A stretch of DNA of 64,000 nt from positions 46,226-110,225 of the forward strand of contig NZ_KK211067.1 in the NCBI RefSeq assembly GCF_000620085.1, written 5' to 3'. The notes below the pieces were generated by a model. It did not search any database. It was not told the origin of the DNA and saw only the letters and a program-made list of their open reading frames with translations. The position numbers and the translations under genes are program-made. Source of the DNA: Marinobacterium jannaschii DSM 6295. GTDB taxonomy: Bacteria; Pseudomonadota; Gammaproteobacteria; Pseudomonadales; Balneatricaceae. This document shows, one piece after another, positions 46,237 through 56,466 of the stretch; within the stretch, counting starts at the first letter, position 1; each line of letters begins with the position of its first letter.

Positions 46237-49200
46237 GTGCGTAAGCTGTTTTGGTTTGGTTACTGGTGTCTTGTCTCTGCTGCTTTCCTTCTGCTATTGC
46301 TGCTGGGGATGTTGCGCTTTGGTCTTCCCTGGCTGGATGACTACCGCGAACCTATAGCTGTGCAGCTGGGGGGATTGCTCGGAGCTGAAATCAGCATTGA
46401 TAAGCTTAATGGTTACTGGCTCAACGGCGATGCGGTCGTTGAAGTGAGTGGCCTGCAGGTCACCGGCGGTAAAGGGCAGGCACTGCAGAGTGTGACGCTG
46501 GATTCCGCCTTTCTCTCCCTTGATGTCGGTGCTTCTATCCGTCACCTGCAGCCGGTCTTCAGTGACCTGCTGATACAGCGCCCGGTGGTGCGTCTGCAGC
46601 AGCTTGCACCAGCGAAGCCCCGCTCTCAGGCCAAGTCCCGGGACGAACTGACTCTAATCCTGACCCGCCTGTTGCGCCAAGAGCGCATTAATCTTCGTAG
46701 TGCCGAACTGATCTATCAGCGTAGCAGCGGTGAGTCGCTGGGTATTGCACCTATTAACCTGACGCTGAAGCACGATGGTCAGCTACACCAGCTGGCCGTG
46801 ATTGCACATCCGGTGGCTGACGGACAGAAAGCAGAAATGCGCTTTGTTGCCGAAGTTGAGGGTAATCCCTGGCGTCAGCCGGTCGATTTTTATCTTGAAG
46901 CAGCCGGACTCAATGATGCCCAGCTTAACCCCTGGCTGGCCCTGGTGGGGGCGGAGCTGCGTCTGAACTCGGGGCAGCAACAGTTGTGGGGCCGGGTAGA
47001 GCGGCAGCGTTTACAGTATCTCAGCTTTAAGAGCAGGCTGTCTGAGTTTGCGATCGGCTCTGCTGGCTTCGATGCGATGTCTCTCAGTGGTGCCTTGCAA
47101 CGTAATGGCCGGGGCTATCAGTTGCAGCTGAGCGAAGGACGGTTTGAGGGTAAGAGTGACTGGCAGTTACCAGCCATAGCTGTGAACTTTGAGCAATCCA
47201 ATGGCAGCTGGCAGCCGCAGCAGGCAATGCTGGACCGGCTGGAACTGGGTCCATTGCAGGGCTGGATTAAAAGCCAGTTCGGACTGAGCGGGATGGCGGC
47301 GCGCGCACTGAAATCTCAGAAGCCCGCTGGCACGCTGAGCAATCTGGTTATCCGCCGAACCGGGGCTGAAGCCACTGACTTTGAACTGCTGGCCCGGCTT
47401 GAAGCCGTGCAGGTCGATCCCTGGTCCGGAGTGCCGGGCTTATACGGCGTTAACGGTATCCTGCAGGCTGATATAAAGGGCGGGGCCGTCTATCTGCAGA
47501 GCAATAAGTTTGCGATGCATTTTCCTGACCTTGATATGGAGCGTTGGAACTACCAGCAGGCCGAGGGGATTGTGCGTTGGGCGCTCGATAGCAGTGGCGC
47601 AACGGTGGACTCGGGATTGCTCGGCCTGAAGGCTAAACAGGAGTCGGCCTCCGGCCGCTTCCGGGTCAGAATTCCCTATGATAAGGAACAGCAGACCGAT
47701 CTGACATTGATGATCGGTGTGACCAATGTGCCCGCCAAAGCGCTGGAAAAGTATATTCCGCCGGAAGAGGTTGGCCGGGACTTTCATAAATGGCTGACAG
47801 CAGCAATAGGCGGAGGCCAAGTTAAGTCCGGTGCCTTTATGCTGAATGGTAACACCAGGCCGAGCCTGAAGAGCTATCAGTTCCCGACCGTTCAGCTCTG
47901 GCTGGATCTGAAGAAAGCGGACTTTACCTATGATAAGCAATGGCCCGCGATCAAGGATGGCCGGGGGCAGCTGCTCTACAGCAACGATGCGATCCTGATC
48001 GGATTACAGGATGGGCGGATCTACGATTCCAGTATTGAAAATGCCTGGGCATACAAGGCGAGAGGCGAGGACCTGCTTAAAGTGGTCGGGCAGCTTAAGG
48101 GAGGCCTGTCTGACGTCGAACAGCTACTGCGGGAGCCGCCACTTGTTGAGGAGATAGGTGACGGCCTGAAGCCCTGGAAGATGGCCGGGGATTATACGGC
48201 ATTGCTGGATCTGGGTATTGATCTCAGCCTGAAGGCAGCGCCAAAGATCCGAGTCGATGGCGACCTGAATAATGGCCGCTTTGTTTCGCAGCAGGACCGG
48301 CTGTCATTCGAGAAGCTGAAAGGAAAGCTGGGCTATTCCAGTGAAGTGGGGCTGTTTGCGCCTAAGCTGGAGGGAACCCTGTTTGGTAATAGCCTGGTCG
48401 CCAAGATCTCCAGTGAGATGAAAGAGGGACGCCCGGTGAAAACCCAGCTGGCGATGTCCAGCTCGGTGGAATCTGAGCAGCTGCGTAACTGGCTGGGGCT
48501 GGACCTGCTGAATATTGTCGACGGTCAGATCAGTTACGATGCCCAGTTGAATATCTGTCCGGCCCTGCCGGGTTGCAGCAATTTGCATATACTCAGTGAC
48601 CTCAGGGGCGTTGCCGTTTCGGCATTGCCGCCGTATTCAAAAAAACGTGATGAGGCGCGTTCGCTGTCGTTGCAGATCCAGCTTGAGGACGCCCACGAAC
48701 TGCCCCTTTATATAAACTACGGCGATTCCCTCCGCGCTGCCATGAGTTTACGCCAGGGTTCCCTGTACCGGGGAGAGCTGGTGTTGGGAGGGGCTGCGGC
48801 AAAGATTCCGCGAAATCAGGGCCTGTGGATAAAAGGTAAGTTGGATCGTCTTGAGCTTGATCGCCTGCAGCCGTTTCTGACGCAGGCGGGCTTTATATCA
48901 AATGCTACGCCCGCTACCACCGCCGGCAGCAGTGGTGAGCTGCTTAAGGAAATTCAGTTGCAATTCGGGGTGCTGGATCTCGGCAGCAGGCAGCTGGAGA
49001 AGATCAGGGTCGCTGCCCGACCTCAGTTACGTGGCTGGGACTTCTTTGTGGACGGCCAGGAATTGCGGGGCCAGCTGTTTATGCCGCTGCTCACCGATGA
49101 GCCTTATGTCGTCGATCTGGAGTATCTGCATCTGAAGCCGGATTCGTCGGCGACAGCTGTGCCTGATGCGCCTGCTGAGGGGTCTGAGCTGAAGCCAAAC

Positions 49201-50055
49201 GAATTGCTGCCGGTCGATGTGCGGATTGGTGACCTGAGAATGAACGATAAGCCTTTCGGACGCTGGAGCTTTCAGCTTCGTCCGGACAGGCATGGTGCTA
49301 CGGTACAGCGAATTGTCGGTGACCTGCGTGGACTACGTATCAGCGGGGATGCACGCTGGTCCGAGCATACCACTTATACCGTAGCCTTAATGAATATCTC
49401 CGGTACGGATATAGCACCGGCGCTGGAAGGCTGGGGGCTGGGACGACCGGTGGAAAGCGGGAGCTTTAATTCGGATATCCGCCTGATATGGCCCGGCGCA
49501 CCCTGGCAGTTTGAGGTGTCGCAGATCGATGGTGATGTGGCATTTATGGCAAAAAATGGCCGTATTACCGAGACTGGCAAAGGCAGCGGCTTCCTGCGTA
49601 TTTTCGGTATTCTGAATCTGGAGTCTCTGGGGCGTCGCTTGCGGTTTGACTTCTCTGATCTGTATGAAAAAGGTCTGGCGTATGACCAGATGTCGGCCAG
49701 TTATATCGTAAAGAAGGGCCTTGCATCGACCAGTGTGCCGTTTGAGCTTTCCGGCCCGTCGATCAATATGACATTGAAAGGCGATCTGGATCTGGTGAAT
49801 ACCACGGTCGATCAGGATATGGAGGTGGTGCTGCCGGTAACCGGCAACCTGCCGATTATGGGTGTGCTGCTGGGCCAGCCCCATGTGGCGGGGGCGGTAT
49901 TTATTCTGGATAAGCTGTTTGGTGGCAAGCTGAGTAAAGTGACCAGTATTAATTACCACCTTTCAGGAGACTGGGGTGATCCTAAGATTGATCTGAAGGG
50001 TGGTCCGGAGCGCGAATCTGAGCGGGATAAGCTGTTTCCCGGAGGTGATAAGTGA
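46237..50055 (+). CDS. yhdP: YhdP family AsmA-like envelope protein (phospholipid transport)
   Basis: About 1272 residues (E. coli YhdP 1266). One N-terminal helix (about 8-32, YWCLVSAAFLLLLLLGMLRFG) anchors a long repeat-rich periplasmic domain ending in the AsmA-2/DUF3971 region. GTG 46237 has GGAG six bases upstream; the frame from 46120 adds an unrelated polar head. Family knowledge: YhdP, with TamB and YdbH, moves phospholipid to the outer membrane, which fits the Lpt and Mla genes 7-10 kb downstream. Its stop overlaps the nitrilase start by four bases. Confidence 0.9.
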   Translation: MRKLFWFGYWCLVSAAFLLLLLLGMLRFGLPWLDDYREPIAVQLGGLLGAEISIDKLNGYWLNGDAVVEVSGLQVTGGKGQALQSVTLDSAFLSLDVGASIRHLQPVFSDLLIQRPVVRLQQLAPAKPRSQAKSRDELTLILTRLLRQERINLRSAELIYQRSSGESLGIAPINLTLKHDGQLHQLAVIAHPVADGQKAEMRFVAEVEGNPWRQPVDFYLEAAGLNDAQLNPWLALVGAELRLNSGQQQLWGRVERQRLQYLSFKSRLSEFAIGSAGFDAMSLSGALQRNGRGYQLQLSEGRFEGKSDWQLPAIAVNFEQSNGSWQPQQAMLDRLELGPLQGWIKSQFGLSGMAARALKSQKPAGTLSNLVIRRTGAEATDFELLARLEAVQVDPWSGVPGLYGVNGILQADIKGGAVYLQSNKFAMHFPDLDMERWNYQQAEGIVRWALDSSGATVDSGLLGLKAKQESASGRFRVRIPYDKEQQTDLTLMIGVTNVPAKALEKYIPPEEVGRDFHKWLTAAIGGGQVKSGAFMLNGNTRPSLKSYQFPTVQLWLDLKKADFTYDKQWPAIKDGRGQLLYSNDAILIGLQDGRIYDSSIENAWAYKARGEDLLKVVGQLKGGLSDVEQLLREPPLVEEIGDGLKPWKMAGDYTALLDLGIDLSLKAAPKIRVDGDLNNGRFVSQQDRLSFEKLKGKLGYSSEVGLFAPKLEGTLFGNSLVAKISSEMKEGRPVKTQLAMSSSVESEQLRNWLGLDLLNIVDGQISYDAQLNICPALPGCSNLHILSDLRGVAVSALPPYSKKRDEARSLSLQIQLEDAHELPLYINYGDSLRAAMSLRQGSLYRGELVLGGAAAKIPRNQGLWIKGKLDRLELDRLQPFLTQAGFISNATPATTAGSSGELLKEIQLQFGVLDLGSRQLEKIRVAARPQLRGWDFFVDGQELRGQLFMPLLTDEPYVVDLEYLHLKPDSSATAVPDAPAEGSELKPNELLPVDVRIGDLRMNDKPFGRWSFQLRPDRHGATVQRIVGDLRGLRISGDARWSEHTTYTVALMNISGTDIAPALEGWGLGRPVESGSFNSDIRLIWPGAPWQFEVSQIDGDVAFMAKNGRITETGKGSGFLRIFGILNLESLGRRLRFDFSDLYEKGLAYDQMSASYIVKKGLASTSVPFELSGPSINMTLKGDLDLVNTTVDQDMEVVLPVTGNLPIMGVLLGQPHVAGAVFILDKLFGGKLSKVTSINYHLSGDWGDPKIDLKGGPERESERDKLFPGGDK

Positions 50056-50885
50056 CCAGGCTGGCACTGATTCAGATGGTCTCAGGGGAGAGGCTTGAGG
50101 AAAACCTGAGGCAGCTATTGCCGCTTCTGACGGAGGCCAGCATCAGCGGTGCCAGCATGGCCGTTTTACCTGAAAACTTTGCCTTGTTTGACTCTGCCGC
50201 ATTGCGGCCTTTTGCCGAGCGAGAGAAGGCTGAGGCTTATGTGCAGGGCTGGCTGGCGGAGCAGGCTAAACGGCTGCGTATATGGATCGTCGCAGGTTCC
50301 TTGCCACAATCGGTTCGCCCGGATGGATCGGAGCTGGAGGCGCCGCTGATCCGCTCAGCTTCGCTGGTGTTTGATGCTCGCGGTGAGAGGGTTGCCCGAT
50401 ACGACAAGATCCACCTGTTTGATGTCGATGTCGCCGATGGTCAGGGCAGCTACCGTGAGTCGGCCTATGTTGAAGCCGGCGAGCAGCTGGTGGTCATCGA
50501 CACTCCGTGCGGCAGGCTGGGCCTGACGGTCTGTTACGACCTGCGCTTTCCGGATCAGTACCAGAGGCTCAGAGAGATGGGGGCAGAGCTGATCAGCGTG
50601 CCTTCTGCTTTTACCTATGTTACCGGCGAGGCTCACTGGGAAGTGCTGCTCAGGGCGCGGGCGGTAGAGAATCAGTGTTACCTGCTGGGGGTTAATCAGG
50701 GCGGCTGGCACAGTGAGCGGCGTCAGACCTGGGGGCATACGCTTTGCGTCGATCCCTGGGGGACGGTCTGCGGCCAGATAGAGAGCGGGGCGGGAGTCCT
50801 TATGGTGGATATAAGCCTGGAGCGGCTTGCCGAAATCCGCCAGCAGATGCCGGTGTTGGCACATAAGCAGCAGGCTGAGTATTAG
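50052..50885 (+). CDS. Carbon-nitrogen hydrolase (Nit/deaminated glutathione amidase-like)
   Basis: 277 residues with the complete nitrilase triad E41 (LPENF), K119 (RYDKIHLFD) and C161 (LTVCYDLRFP). The Nit1/NLP group removes the amide of deaminated glutathione. GTG 50052 overlaps the yhdP stop and has GGAGGTGA at 50041-50048. In Pseudomonas-like chromosomes tldD follows this gene; here darP follows directly, on the other strand. Confidence 0.9.
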   Translation: MTRLALIQMVSGERLEENLRQLLPLLTEASISGASMAVLPENFALFDSAALRPFAEREKAEAYVQGWLAEQAKRLRIWIVAGSLPQSVRPDGSELEAPLIRSASLVFDARGERVARYDKIHLFDVDVADGQGSYRESAYVEAGEQLVVIDTPCGRLGLTVCYDLRFPDQYQRLREMGAELISVPSAFTYVTGEAHWEVLLRARAVENQCYLLGVNQGGWHSERRQTWGHTLCVDPWGTVCGQIESGAGVLMVDISLERLAEIRQQMPVLAHKQQAEY

Positions 50886-50917
50886 GCTCAGGCCTGCTTG
50901 CCCGATGTGGCATCAGG

Positions 50918-51460
50918 TCAGCGGTTCAGCTGCTCTTCCGCCAGCTCACGCAGGTACTTAAACAGCTTTCTGGCATGGGCCGGAGCCTGACCTTTTTCAG
51001 CTTCTTTCTTCGCATTGCGCACCAGCTGGCGCAGGTGCTGAATTTCAGCCTGAGGGTTCTCTGACAGATACTGCTGCAGCTCATCGTTGCCACCGCTGAT
51101 CAGCCGGTCGCGCCAGCGCTCCAGTTTGTGGAATACCGCATTGTGCGCCTGTTTACTGGCGTCAAACAGATCCAGGCCCTGCTGAATCGCTTCCGCATCC
51201 TCGGTACGCATCAGGCGTCCGACATAGTTCATATGGCGCTTCATCGCGCTGCTGCGGGGTTTGATGCGGCCGGCTTCTTCGATCGCAGCGGCCAGTGCTT
51301 CGCTCATCGGTACTTTAGCCAGCTGATCCGGTTTCAGCGCGATAAGTTTTTCGCCCAGTTTTTGCAGCGCTTCCATCTGGCGCTTGATCTGGGTACGACT
51401 GACCCATTCCTCTTCCTCGGAACTCTTGTTGATTGAGTTAAAGTCTTCGTCTTGAATCAT
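50918..51460 (-). CDS. darP: Ribosome-associated protein DarP (YjgA, DUF615)
   Basis: 180 residues, helical, basic, with the family start EEWVSRTQIKRQMEALQKLGEKL and the typical RLMRTEDAEAIQQGLD. Family knowledge: it joins late 50S assembly. Convergent with the nitrilase gene and 12 bases after mgtE. Confidence 0.92.
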   Translation of the reverse strand: MIQDEDFNSINKSSEEEEWVSRTQIKRQMEALQKLGEKLIALKPDQLAKVPMSEALAAAIEEAGRIKPRSSAMKRHMNYVGRLMRTEDAEAIQQGLDLFDASKQAHNAVFHKLERWRDRLISGGNDELQQYLSENPQAEIQHLRQLVRNAKKEAEKGQAPAHARKLFKYLRELAEEQLNR

Positions 51461-51472
51461 GAGATGCTCTTA

Positions 51473-52822
51473 TCAGCTGTAAAACACGGTAGCCAGGCCC
51501 AGAAATGCAAAAAAGCCGACTACGTCCGTGATTGTGGTTAGCAGGACACTGCCTGCAAGGGCCGGGTCAATGCCGGCGGATTTCAGGGCGATTGGCAGCA
51601 GGGTTCCTGCGGCGGCACCGGCCAGAAGGTTAATGACGATGGCCAGCGCGATGATGATGCCGATATTGATATCCTGGAACCAGAATACCGCAACAACCGC
51701 CACCACCAGTGCCCAGATTACACCGTTAATAATCCCGGCAACCAGCTCGCGGTTGAGTAGCCAGGCGGTATTGGACTTTTCCACATGGCCTAATGCCTGG
51801 CCCCGGATGACCAGCGTCAGCGTCTGGGAGCCGGCGATACCGCCCATTGACGCGACAATCGGCATCAGTACTGCCAGGGCAACGACCTTATCGATGGTTT
51901 CTTCGAACAGGCCGATCACGGCTGAGGCGACAAACGCGGTCAGCAGGTTGATCCCCAGCCAGACGGCCCGGCGTTTACTGGTTTTCAGGATCGGCGCGAA
52001 AGTGTCTTCGTCCTCTTCCAGGCCCGCCATGCTCATCAGCGAGTGATCGGCATCTTCACGGATAACGTCTACCACGTCATCGATGGTGATACGTCCCAGC
52101 AGTTTACCGGATTCGCCGACGACCGGAGCCGATACCAGGTCTTCCTCTTCAAACATCCGAGCCACGTCACTGTTGTTCATATCCGCACTGATCGGAGTGA
52201 CGTCGGTGATCATAATCTCCCGCACTGTGATATCCGGTGCCGATACCAGCAGCTTCGTCAGCGGCAGAATACCGATAAAGCTGTCTTTCCGGCTGACCAC
52301 AAACAGGGTATCGGTCATTTCCGGAATTTCATCGTGACGGCGGATATAACGTAGTACGGTTTCAACGGTGATATCCGGCCGGATGGTGACCGTATCGGTA
52401 TTCATCAGGCCGCCGGCGGTGTCTTCCGGGTAGGAAAGAACTTCCTCTACCCGGCGCCGGTTCTGCTTATCCATGATCCGTAACAGCTCTTTCGTCACGG
52501 TATCAGGAAGCTGCTGAATAATATCAGCGACGTCGTCGGTTTCCAGTGATTCAGTCAGAGCCAGGACCTGGGGCGCGTCCATCTGGCTAAGGAACTCAGC
52601 CTGAACGTCATCGCCAAGATGCTGCAGTACCTCACCTTCAAGGTCCTTGTTGACGAGGTTCCAGAGGATCTGGCGTTCCTTTGGCGGGGACTTTTCCAGC
52701 AGGCGGGCGACTTCAGTCGGCCTGAGGGTATTATTCAGGGTAAAGCGAATCTGCTGAAATTCGCCGCTTTCCAGCGCCTGGCTAAGTTTATCGAGGTGAG
52801 ACTTCTGATTCAGCTGAGTCAT
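51473..52822 (-). CDS. mgtE: Magnesium transporter MgtE
   Basis: 449 residues in MgtE order: helical N domain (about 5-130), two CBS domains (about 135-260) and five membrane helices (about 285-449). The end reads ADVVGFFAFLGLATVF-type; SVLLTTITDVVGFF carries the ion-path Asp. It is a magnesium-gated channel. ATG 52822 is chosen over TTG 52834. Confidence 0.93.
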   Translation of the reverse strand: MTQLNQKSHLDKLSQALESGEFQQIRFTLNNTLRPTEVARLLEKSPPKERQILWNLVNKDLEGEVLQHLGDDVQAEFLSQMDAPQVLALTESLETDDVADIIQQLPDTVTKELLRIMDKQNRRRVEEVLSYPEDTAGGLMNTDTVTIRPDITVETVLRYIRRHDEIPEMTDTLFVVSRKDSFIGILPLTKLLVSAPDITVREIMITDVTPISADMNNSDVARMFEEEDLVSAPVVGESGKLLGRITIDDVVDVIREDADHSLMSMAGLEEDEDTFAPILKTSKRRAVWLGINLLTAFVASAVIGLFEETIDKVVALAVLMPIVASMGGIAGSQTLTLVIRGQALGHVEKSNTAWLLNRELVAGIINGVIWALVVAVVAVFWFQDINIGIIIALAIVINLLAGAAAGTLLPIALKSAGIDPALAGSVLLTTITDVVGFFAFLGLATVFYS

Positions 52823-52927
52823 GGTGGTCCGCAATGCCTTTGCCAGTGAGCGCTAAAGGTCCATTATAGCGGATTGTTTTCTAACGAATAACCCACAGCA
52901 TGGGCCGGGAAGGGGAAGAAACGCCTA

Positions 52928-53197
52928 TTATTCCTCTTCATCGAAGCGGTTGTTGATCAGGGCTTCTATCGCGGTTATTGCGTCTGACTCATCATCACCG
53001 TTTGCGCTGATAGTCAGCTCGGTGCCTTTGCTGGCAGCCAGCATCATTACCGACATGATGCTCTTGCCATCAACGCTCCGGCCCTCTTTGCTGATCTTGA
53101 TTTCGCTGGAAAAGCGACCGGTCAGGCCGGTTAGTTTAGCGGCGGCGCGGGCATGCAGGCCCAGCTTGTTAATGATCAGCAGTTTCTTCTCTATCAT
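52928..53197 (-). CDS. ptsO: HPr-family phosphocarrier NPr of the nitrogen PTS
   Basis: 89 residues. Phospho-histidine His15 (KLGLHARAA) and Ser46 (GKSIMSVMML) are present. Placement with rapZ, ptsN and rpoN identifies the nitrogen-PTS form rather than the sugar HPr. Also called npr. It relays phosphate from EI-Ntr (not in the window) to PtsN. Confidence 0.92.
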   Translation of the reverse strand: MIEKKLLIINKLGLHARAAAKLTGLTGRFSSEIKISKEGRSVDGKSIMSVMMLAASKGTELTISANGDDESDAITAIEALINNRFDEEE

Positions 53198-53223
53198 TCG
53201 AGGTTTCCGAAGTGATGTTGGTT

Positions 53224-54081
53224 TTATCCCAGTTCTCTGTGTCGAACATGGACATTATCCATAAGCCGGGAAAAATGAGAAGCAAGTTGTTCGGCTACAT
53301 AGACAGAACGGTGCTGACCGCCGGTGCATCCGATACCGATGGTGACGTAACTGCGGTTATTTTTGGCATAGCGGGGCAGCCAGTGCGTGAGGTACTGGAT
53401 GATATGGCTACACATCTCTTTGACCTCGTCCTCAGCCTGAAGGAAATCGATAACCGGCTGATCCTGTCCGGTATACTGACGCAGATCCGGGCTCCAGTAG
53501 GGGTTGGGCAGTATCCGGACGTCATAGACCATATCAACATCCAGCGGAACCCCATGCTTGAAGCCAAAAGACTCAAATTGCAGTGACATGGTTTGTTCGC
53601 TGCGCTGTGCGACGCGGTGCTTAATGCTGTCGCGCAGTTCATAGAGGCTCAGCCTGGTGGTGTCTACCCGGATATCGGCCATGCTGGCGATGGGTTCCAG
53701 CAGCTGGCGCTCATAGGCGATCGCTTCCTGCAGGCTCAGCTGTTCGTCACTGAGCGGATGCTTGCGCCGGGTTGAGCTGTAGCGTTTCAGCAGAGTGGGT
53801 TCAGCCGCATCGAGGTAGACCACTTCATAATGGGCGGGGTGACGTTCCCTGAGTTGCTGCAGAATGCCGGGAAACTGCTGCAGGTTACTCAGCATGTTGC
53901 GGGCATCAATGCTGACGGCCACCCGGTCGGGGTGATCTGTATGCTGGTTCATCTGCTGCACCAGGTCTGGCAGCAGCAGGGCTGGCAGGTTGTCTATACA
54001 GTAGAAGCCGATGTCTTCCAGTGCCTGAAGTGCGGTACTCTTTCCTGAGCCTGAGCGGCCACTGATCACAACCAGCTTCAT
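53224..54081 (-). CDS. rapZ: RNase adapter RapZ
   Basis: 285 residues. The N-terminal Walker A GRSGSGKS (8-15) and the C-terminal domain with GIGCTGGQHRSVYVAE identify RapZ. It binds small RNAs (GlmZ in enteric bacteria) and guides RNase E to control glucosamine-6-phosphate supply. It lies between ptsN and npr, the standard place. Confidence 0.95.
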   Translation of the reverse strand: MKLVVISGRSGSGKSTALQALEDIGFYCIDNLPALLLPDLVQQMNQHTDHPDRVAVSIDARNMLSNLQQFPGILQQLRERHPAHYEVVYLDAAEPTLLKRYSSTRRKHPLSDEQLSLQEAIAYERQLLEPIASMADIRVDTTRLSLYELRDSIKHRVAQRSEQTMSLQFESFGFKHGVPLDVDMVYDVRILPNPYWSPDLRQYTGQDQPVIDFLQAEDEVKEMCSHIIQYLTHWLPRYAKNNRSYVTIGIGCTGGQHRSVYVAEQLASHFSRLMDNVHVRHRELG

Positions 54082-54100
54082 GCTGTTCCCTGTCTATCTG

Positions 54101-54550
54101 TTATATGCCGGATATAGCATTGTATAAGCTTAGGTTGTCGCTGCTGTTACGTAACTGTTGCCGTACGCTTTCCTGGCTAAACAATTCTGCAGCAGACGCG
54201 AGAGTCTGAAGGTGTTCGTCACAGGCTTCTTCCGGTACGACAAGAATGAATATCAGATCGACCGGTTTGCTGTCGATGGCATCGAAATCGATACCGTTTT
54301 CCAGCGTAACCAGGTATCCGACGGCTTCCTGACAGTTACCCAGGCGACAGTGAGGGATGGCAACGCCATCACCAATACCTGTGCTGCCGAGACGCTCACG
54401 TCCCAGCAGACCGGCGAAAACTTCTTCAGAAGAAAGGGACTGGCATTGCTCGGCGATTATCTCGCTGGCCAGCTCAAGGATGCGTTTTTTGCTGGTGCCC
54501 TTGAGGCCGCAAAGGGTCCTCTCGGGCGTTAGCATTTGCTGTATCAACAT
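54101..54550 (-). CDS. ptsN: PTS IIA-like nitrogen regulator PtsN
   Basis: 149 residues, EIIA-Ntr. The phosphorylated His67 lies in AIPHCRL. The unphosphorylated form regulates potassium transport and other functions in family members. It follows hpf by 21 bases. Confidence 0.95.
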   Translation of the reverse strand: MLIQQMLTPERTLCGLKGTSKKRILELASEIIAEQCQSLSSEEVFAGLLGRERLGSTGIGDGVAIPHCRLGNCQEAVGYLVTLENGIDFDAIDSKPVDLIFILVVPEEACDEHLQTLASAAELFSQESVRQQLRNSSDNLSLYNAISGI

Positions 54551-54571
54551 GATTTTGTTGCAGCGAGCCTT

Positions 54572-54862
54572 TTATTTGTGAGTTTTCAGTTTTTCTTTGT
54601 GCTTGATGATCTGGCGATCGAGTTTGTCGATAAGGCCATCAATAGCAGCATACATATTTTCGTGCTGACTGGTTGCAAACACCTGACCACCGGCGACGTG
54701 GACGTCGGCTTCGGCTTGCTGGTGCTGCTTCTCAACACTCAGGGTAACTTGTACATTGGTAATATTATCGAAGTGGCGCTCGAGCTTTTCAAACTTGGTG
54801 TGAACGTATTCGTTCATGGAATCAGTCAGTTCAACGTGGTGTCCGGAAATATTGATCTGCAT
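54572..54862 (-). CDS. hpf: Short-form ribosome hibernation promoting factor
   Basis: 96 residues, a single YfiA/HPF domain (MQINISGHHVELTDSM). No C-terminal dimer domain, so it is the short form that acts with RMF in 100S ribosomes. It lies between rpoN and ptsN. Confidence 0.94.
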   Translation of the reverse strand: MQINISGHHVELTDSMNEYVHTKFEKLERHFDNITNVQVTLSVEKQHQQAEADVHVAGGQVFATSQHENMYAAIDGLIDKLDRQIIKHKEKLKTHK

Positions 54863-54911
54863 AGGTATCTCCTATCGGCAGTGACGAAAGTCCGTCTTGT
54901 TGTCGGTTTCA

Positions 54912-56411
54912 TTAAACCAAACGTTTGCGCTCATTAGAAGGCGGTATGTTCATCGCTTCACGATATTTAGCGATGGTACGTCGCGCCACTTTAAAACCCT
55001 GTTCATCCAGAAACTGGGCGATTTTATTATCACTTAACGGTTTTGCGGGATTCTCGGCTGCTACCAGCTTCTTGATCAGGGCCCGGATCGCAGTGGAGGA
55101 GGCCGAGCCGCCATCGCTGGTGCTGACCTGGCTGGAGAAAAAGTATTTCAGCTCGAAAATACCACGCGGGGTGTGCATATACTTCTGTGTCGTCACACGG
55201 GAGATGGTGGATTCATGCATCTCGACGGCTTCTGCAATGTCATGCAGTACCATCGGTTTCATTCCCTCTTCACCGTGTTCAAAGAAGCCCAGCTGACGGG
55301 CAACGATCTCCCGGGCGACTTTAAGCAGCGTGTCATTGCGGCTCTGCAGGCTCTTGATGAACCAGCGGGCTTCCTGCAGGTGGTTTTTCAGATAGGTGTT
55401 ATCGGCACTGTTATCGGCGCGTTTGACCAGGTCGGCATAGCTGCTGTTGATCCGCAGCCTTGGCGCCACTTCCGGGTTCAGGTTGACCTGCCACATTCCC
55501 TGATTCTTCGTCACCACCACATCCGGCACAACGTACTCGGGATTACCGTTAGTGATAGTGGCGCCAGGGCGGGGGTTGAGGCTCTGGATCAGCTGTATAA
55601 CTTCCTGCAGCTGATGCTCTTTCAGTCGGGTTTTGCGCATCAGGGTGCGGTAATCATGGGCACCGAGCAGTTTCAGGTGGTTCCTGGCGACCAGCAATGC
55701 TTCCTTTTGCCAGGGCGTGGTGGCCGGCAATTGCTTGAGTTGTACGCAGAGGCATTCGCTCAGGTCGCGGGCGCCCACGCCGGTAGGATCGAACTGCTGA
55801 ATACGGGTCAGTACGGCTTCCGCTTCATCCAGTTCCAGTTCACCCAGCTGGGGGTCCTGCTTCAGGTGGTCAATCAGTTCTTCCAGCTGAATGCTCAGGT
55901 AGCCGTCGGGTTCGATACCGTCGATAATCGCTGTCGCAATAAGCCGATCGACATCGCTCATAGGAGTCAGGTTAAGTTGCCACAGCAGATGATCCTGGAG
56001 CGTTTCTTCGGCGGTATCATTGGATTCGCCGGGCAGTTCGCCATCACCCTTACTCTGCGTCGATGTGGCCGAGCTTTGGTAGGTATCTTCCCAGCTGCTG
56101 TCGGTGCTTAGCTCCCCGGGGATGTTTTCATTCCAGCTCTCGTCCAGAGCGGCACCTTCTTCGGACTCTGCGGCAGATTCTGCAGCAGCGGTTTCAGCTG
56201 TTTCGCGGGTGGTTTCCGGAATGTTTTCCTGCTGATCTGGTTCAGGGCTATGATCATCTTCTGAAACATCCAGCATCGGATTGCTTTCAAGCGCTTCCTG
56301 AATCTCCTGCTGCAGATCCAGTGTCGAGAGTTGCAGCAATTTGATCGCCTGCTGAAGCTGCGGCGTCATTGTTAGCTGCTGACCAATTTTTAACTGAAGC
56401 GCTTGTTTCAT
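54912..56411 (-). CDS. rpoN: RNA polymerase sigma-54 factor
   Basis: 499 residues. Region I is glutamine-rich ([20 protein letters not shown]), region II is acidic (about 50-115), then core-binding and HTH. The RpoN box [10 protein letters not shown] lies at about 476-485, with Ile in the place of the usual Val. The gene order lptB-rpoN-hpf-ptsN-rapZ-npr is the conserved one. Confidence 0.97.
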   Translation of the reverse strand: MKQALQLKIGQQLTMTPQLQQAIKLLQLSTLDLQQEIQEALESNPMLDVSEDDHSPEPDQQENIPETTRETAETAAAESAAESEEGAALDESWNENIPGELSTDSSWEDTYQSSATSTQSKGDGELPGESNDTAEETLQDHLLWQLNLTPMSDVDRLIATAIIDGIEPDGYLSIQLEELIDHLKQDPQLGELELDEAEAVLTRIQQFDPTGVGARDLSECLCVQLKQLPATTPWQKEALLVARNHLKLLGAHDYRTLMRKTRLKEHQLQEVIQLIQSLNPRPGATITNGNPEYVVPDVVVTKNQGMWQVNLNPEVAPRLRINSSYADLVKRADNSADNTYLKNHLQEARWFIKSLQSRNDTLLKVAREIVARQLGFFEHGEEGMKPMVLHDIAEAVEMHESTISRVTTQKYMHTPRGIFELKYFFSSQVSTSDGGSASSTAIRALIKKLVAAENPAKPLSDNKIAQFLDEQGFKVARRTIAKYREAMNIPPSNERKRLV

Positions 56412-56466
56412 ATGAGATCTGATGTGATTCCGTTACTACTAATAATTCGCCTGATTCAGTATAGGA

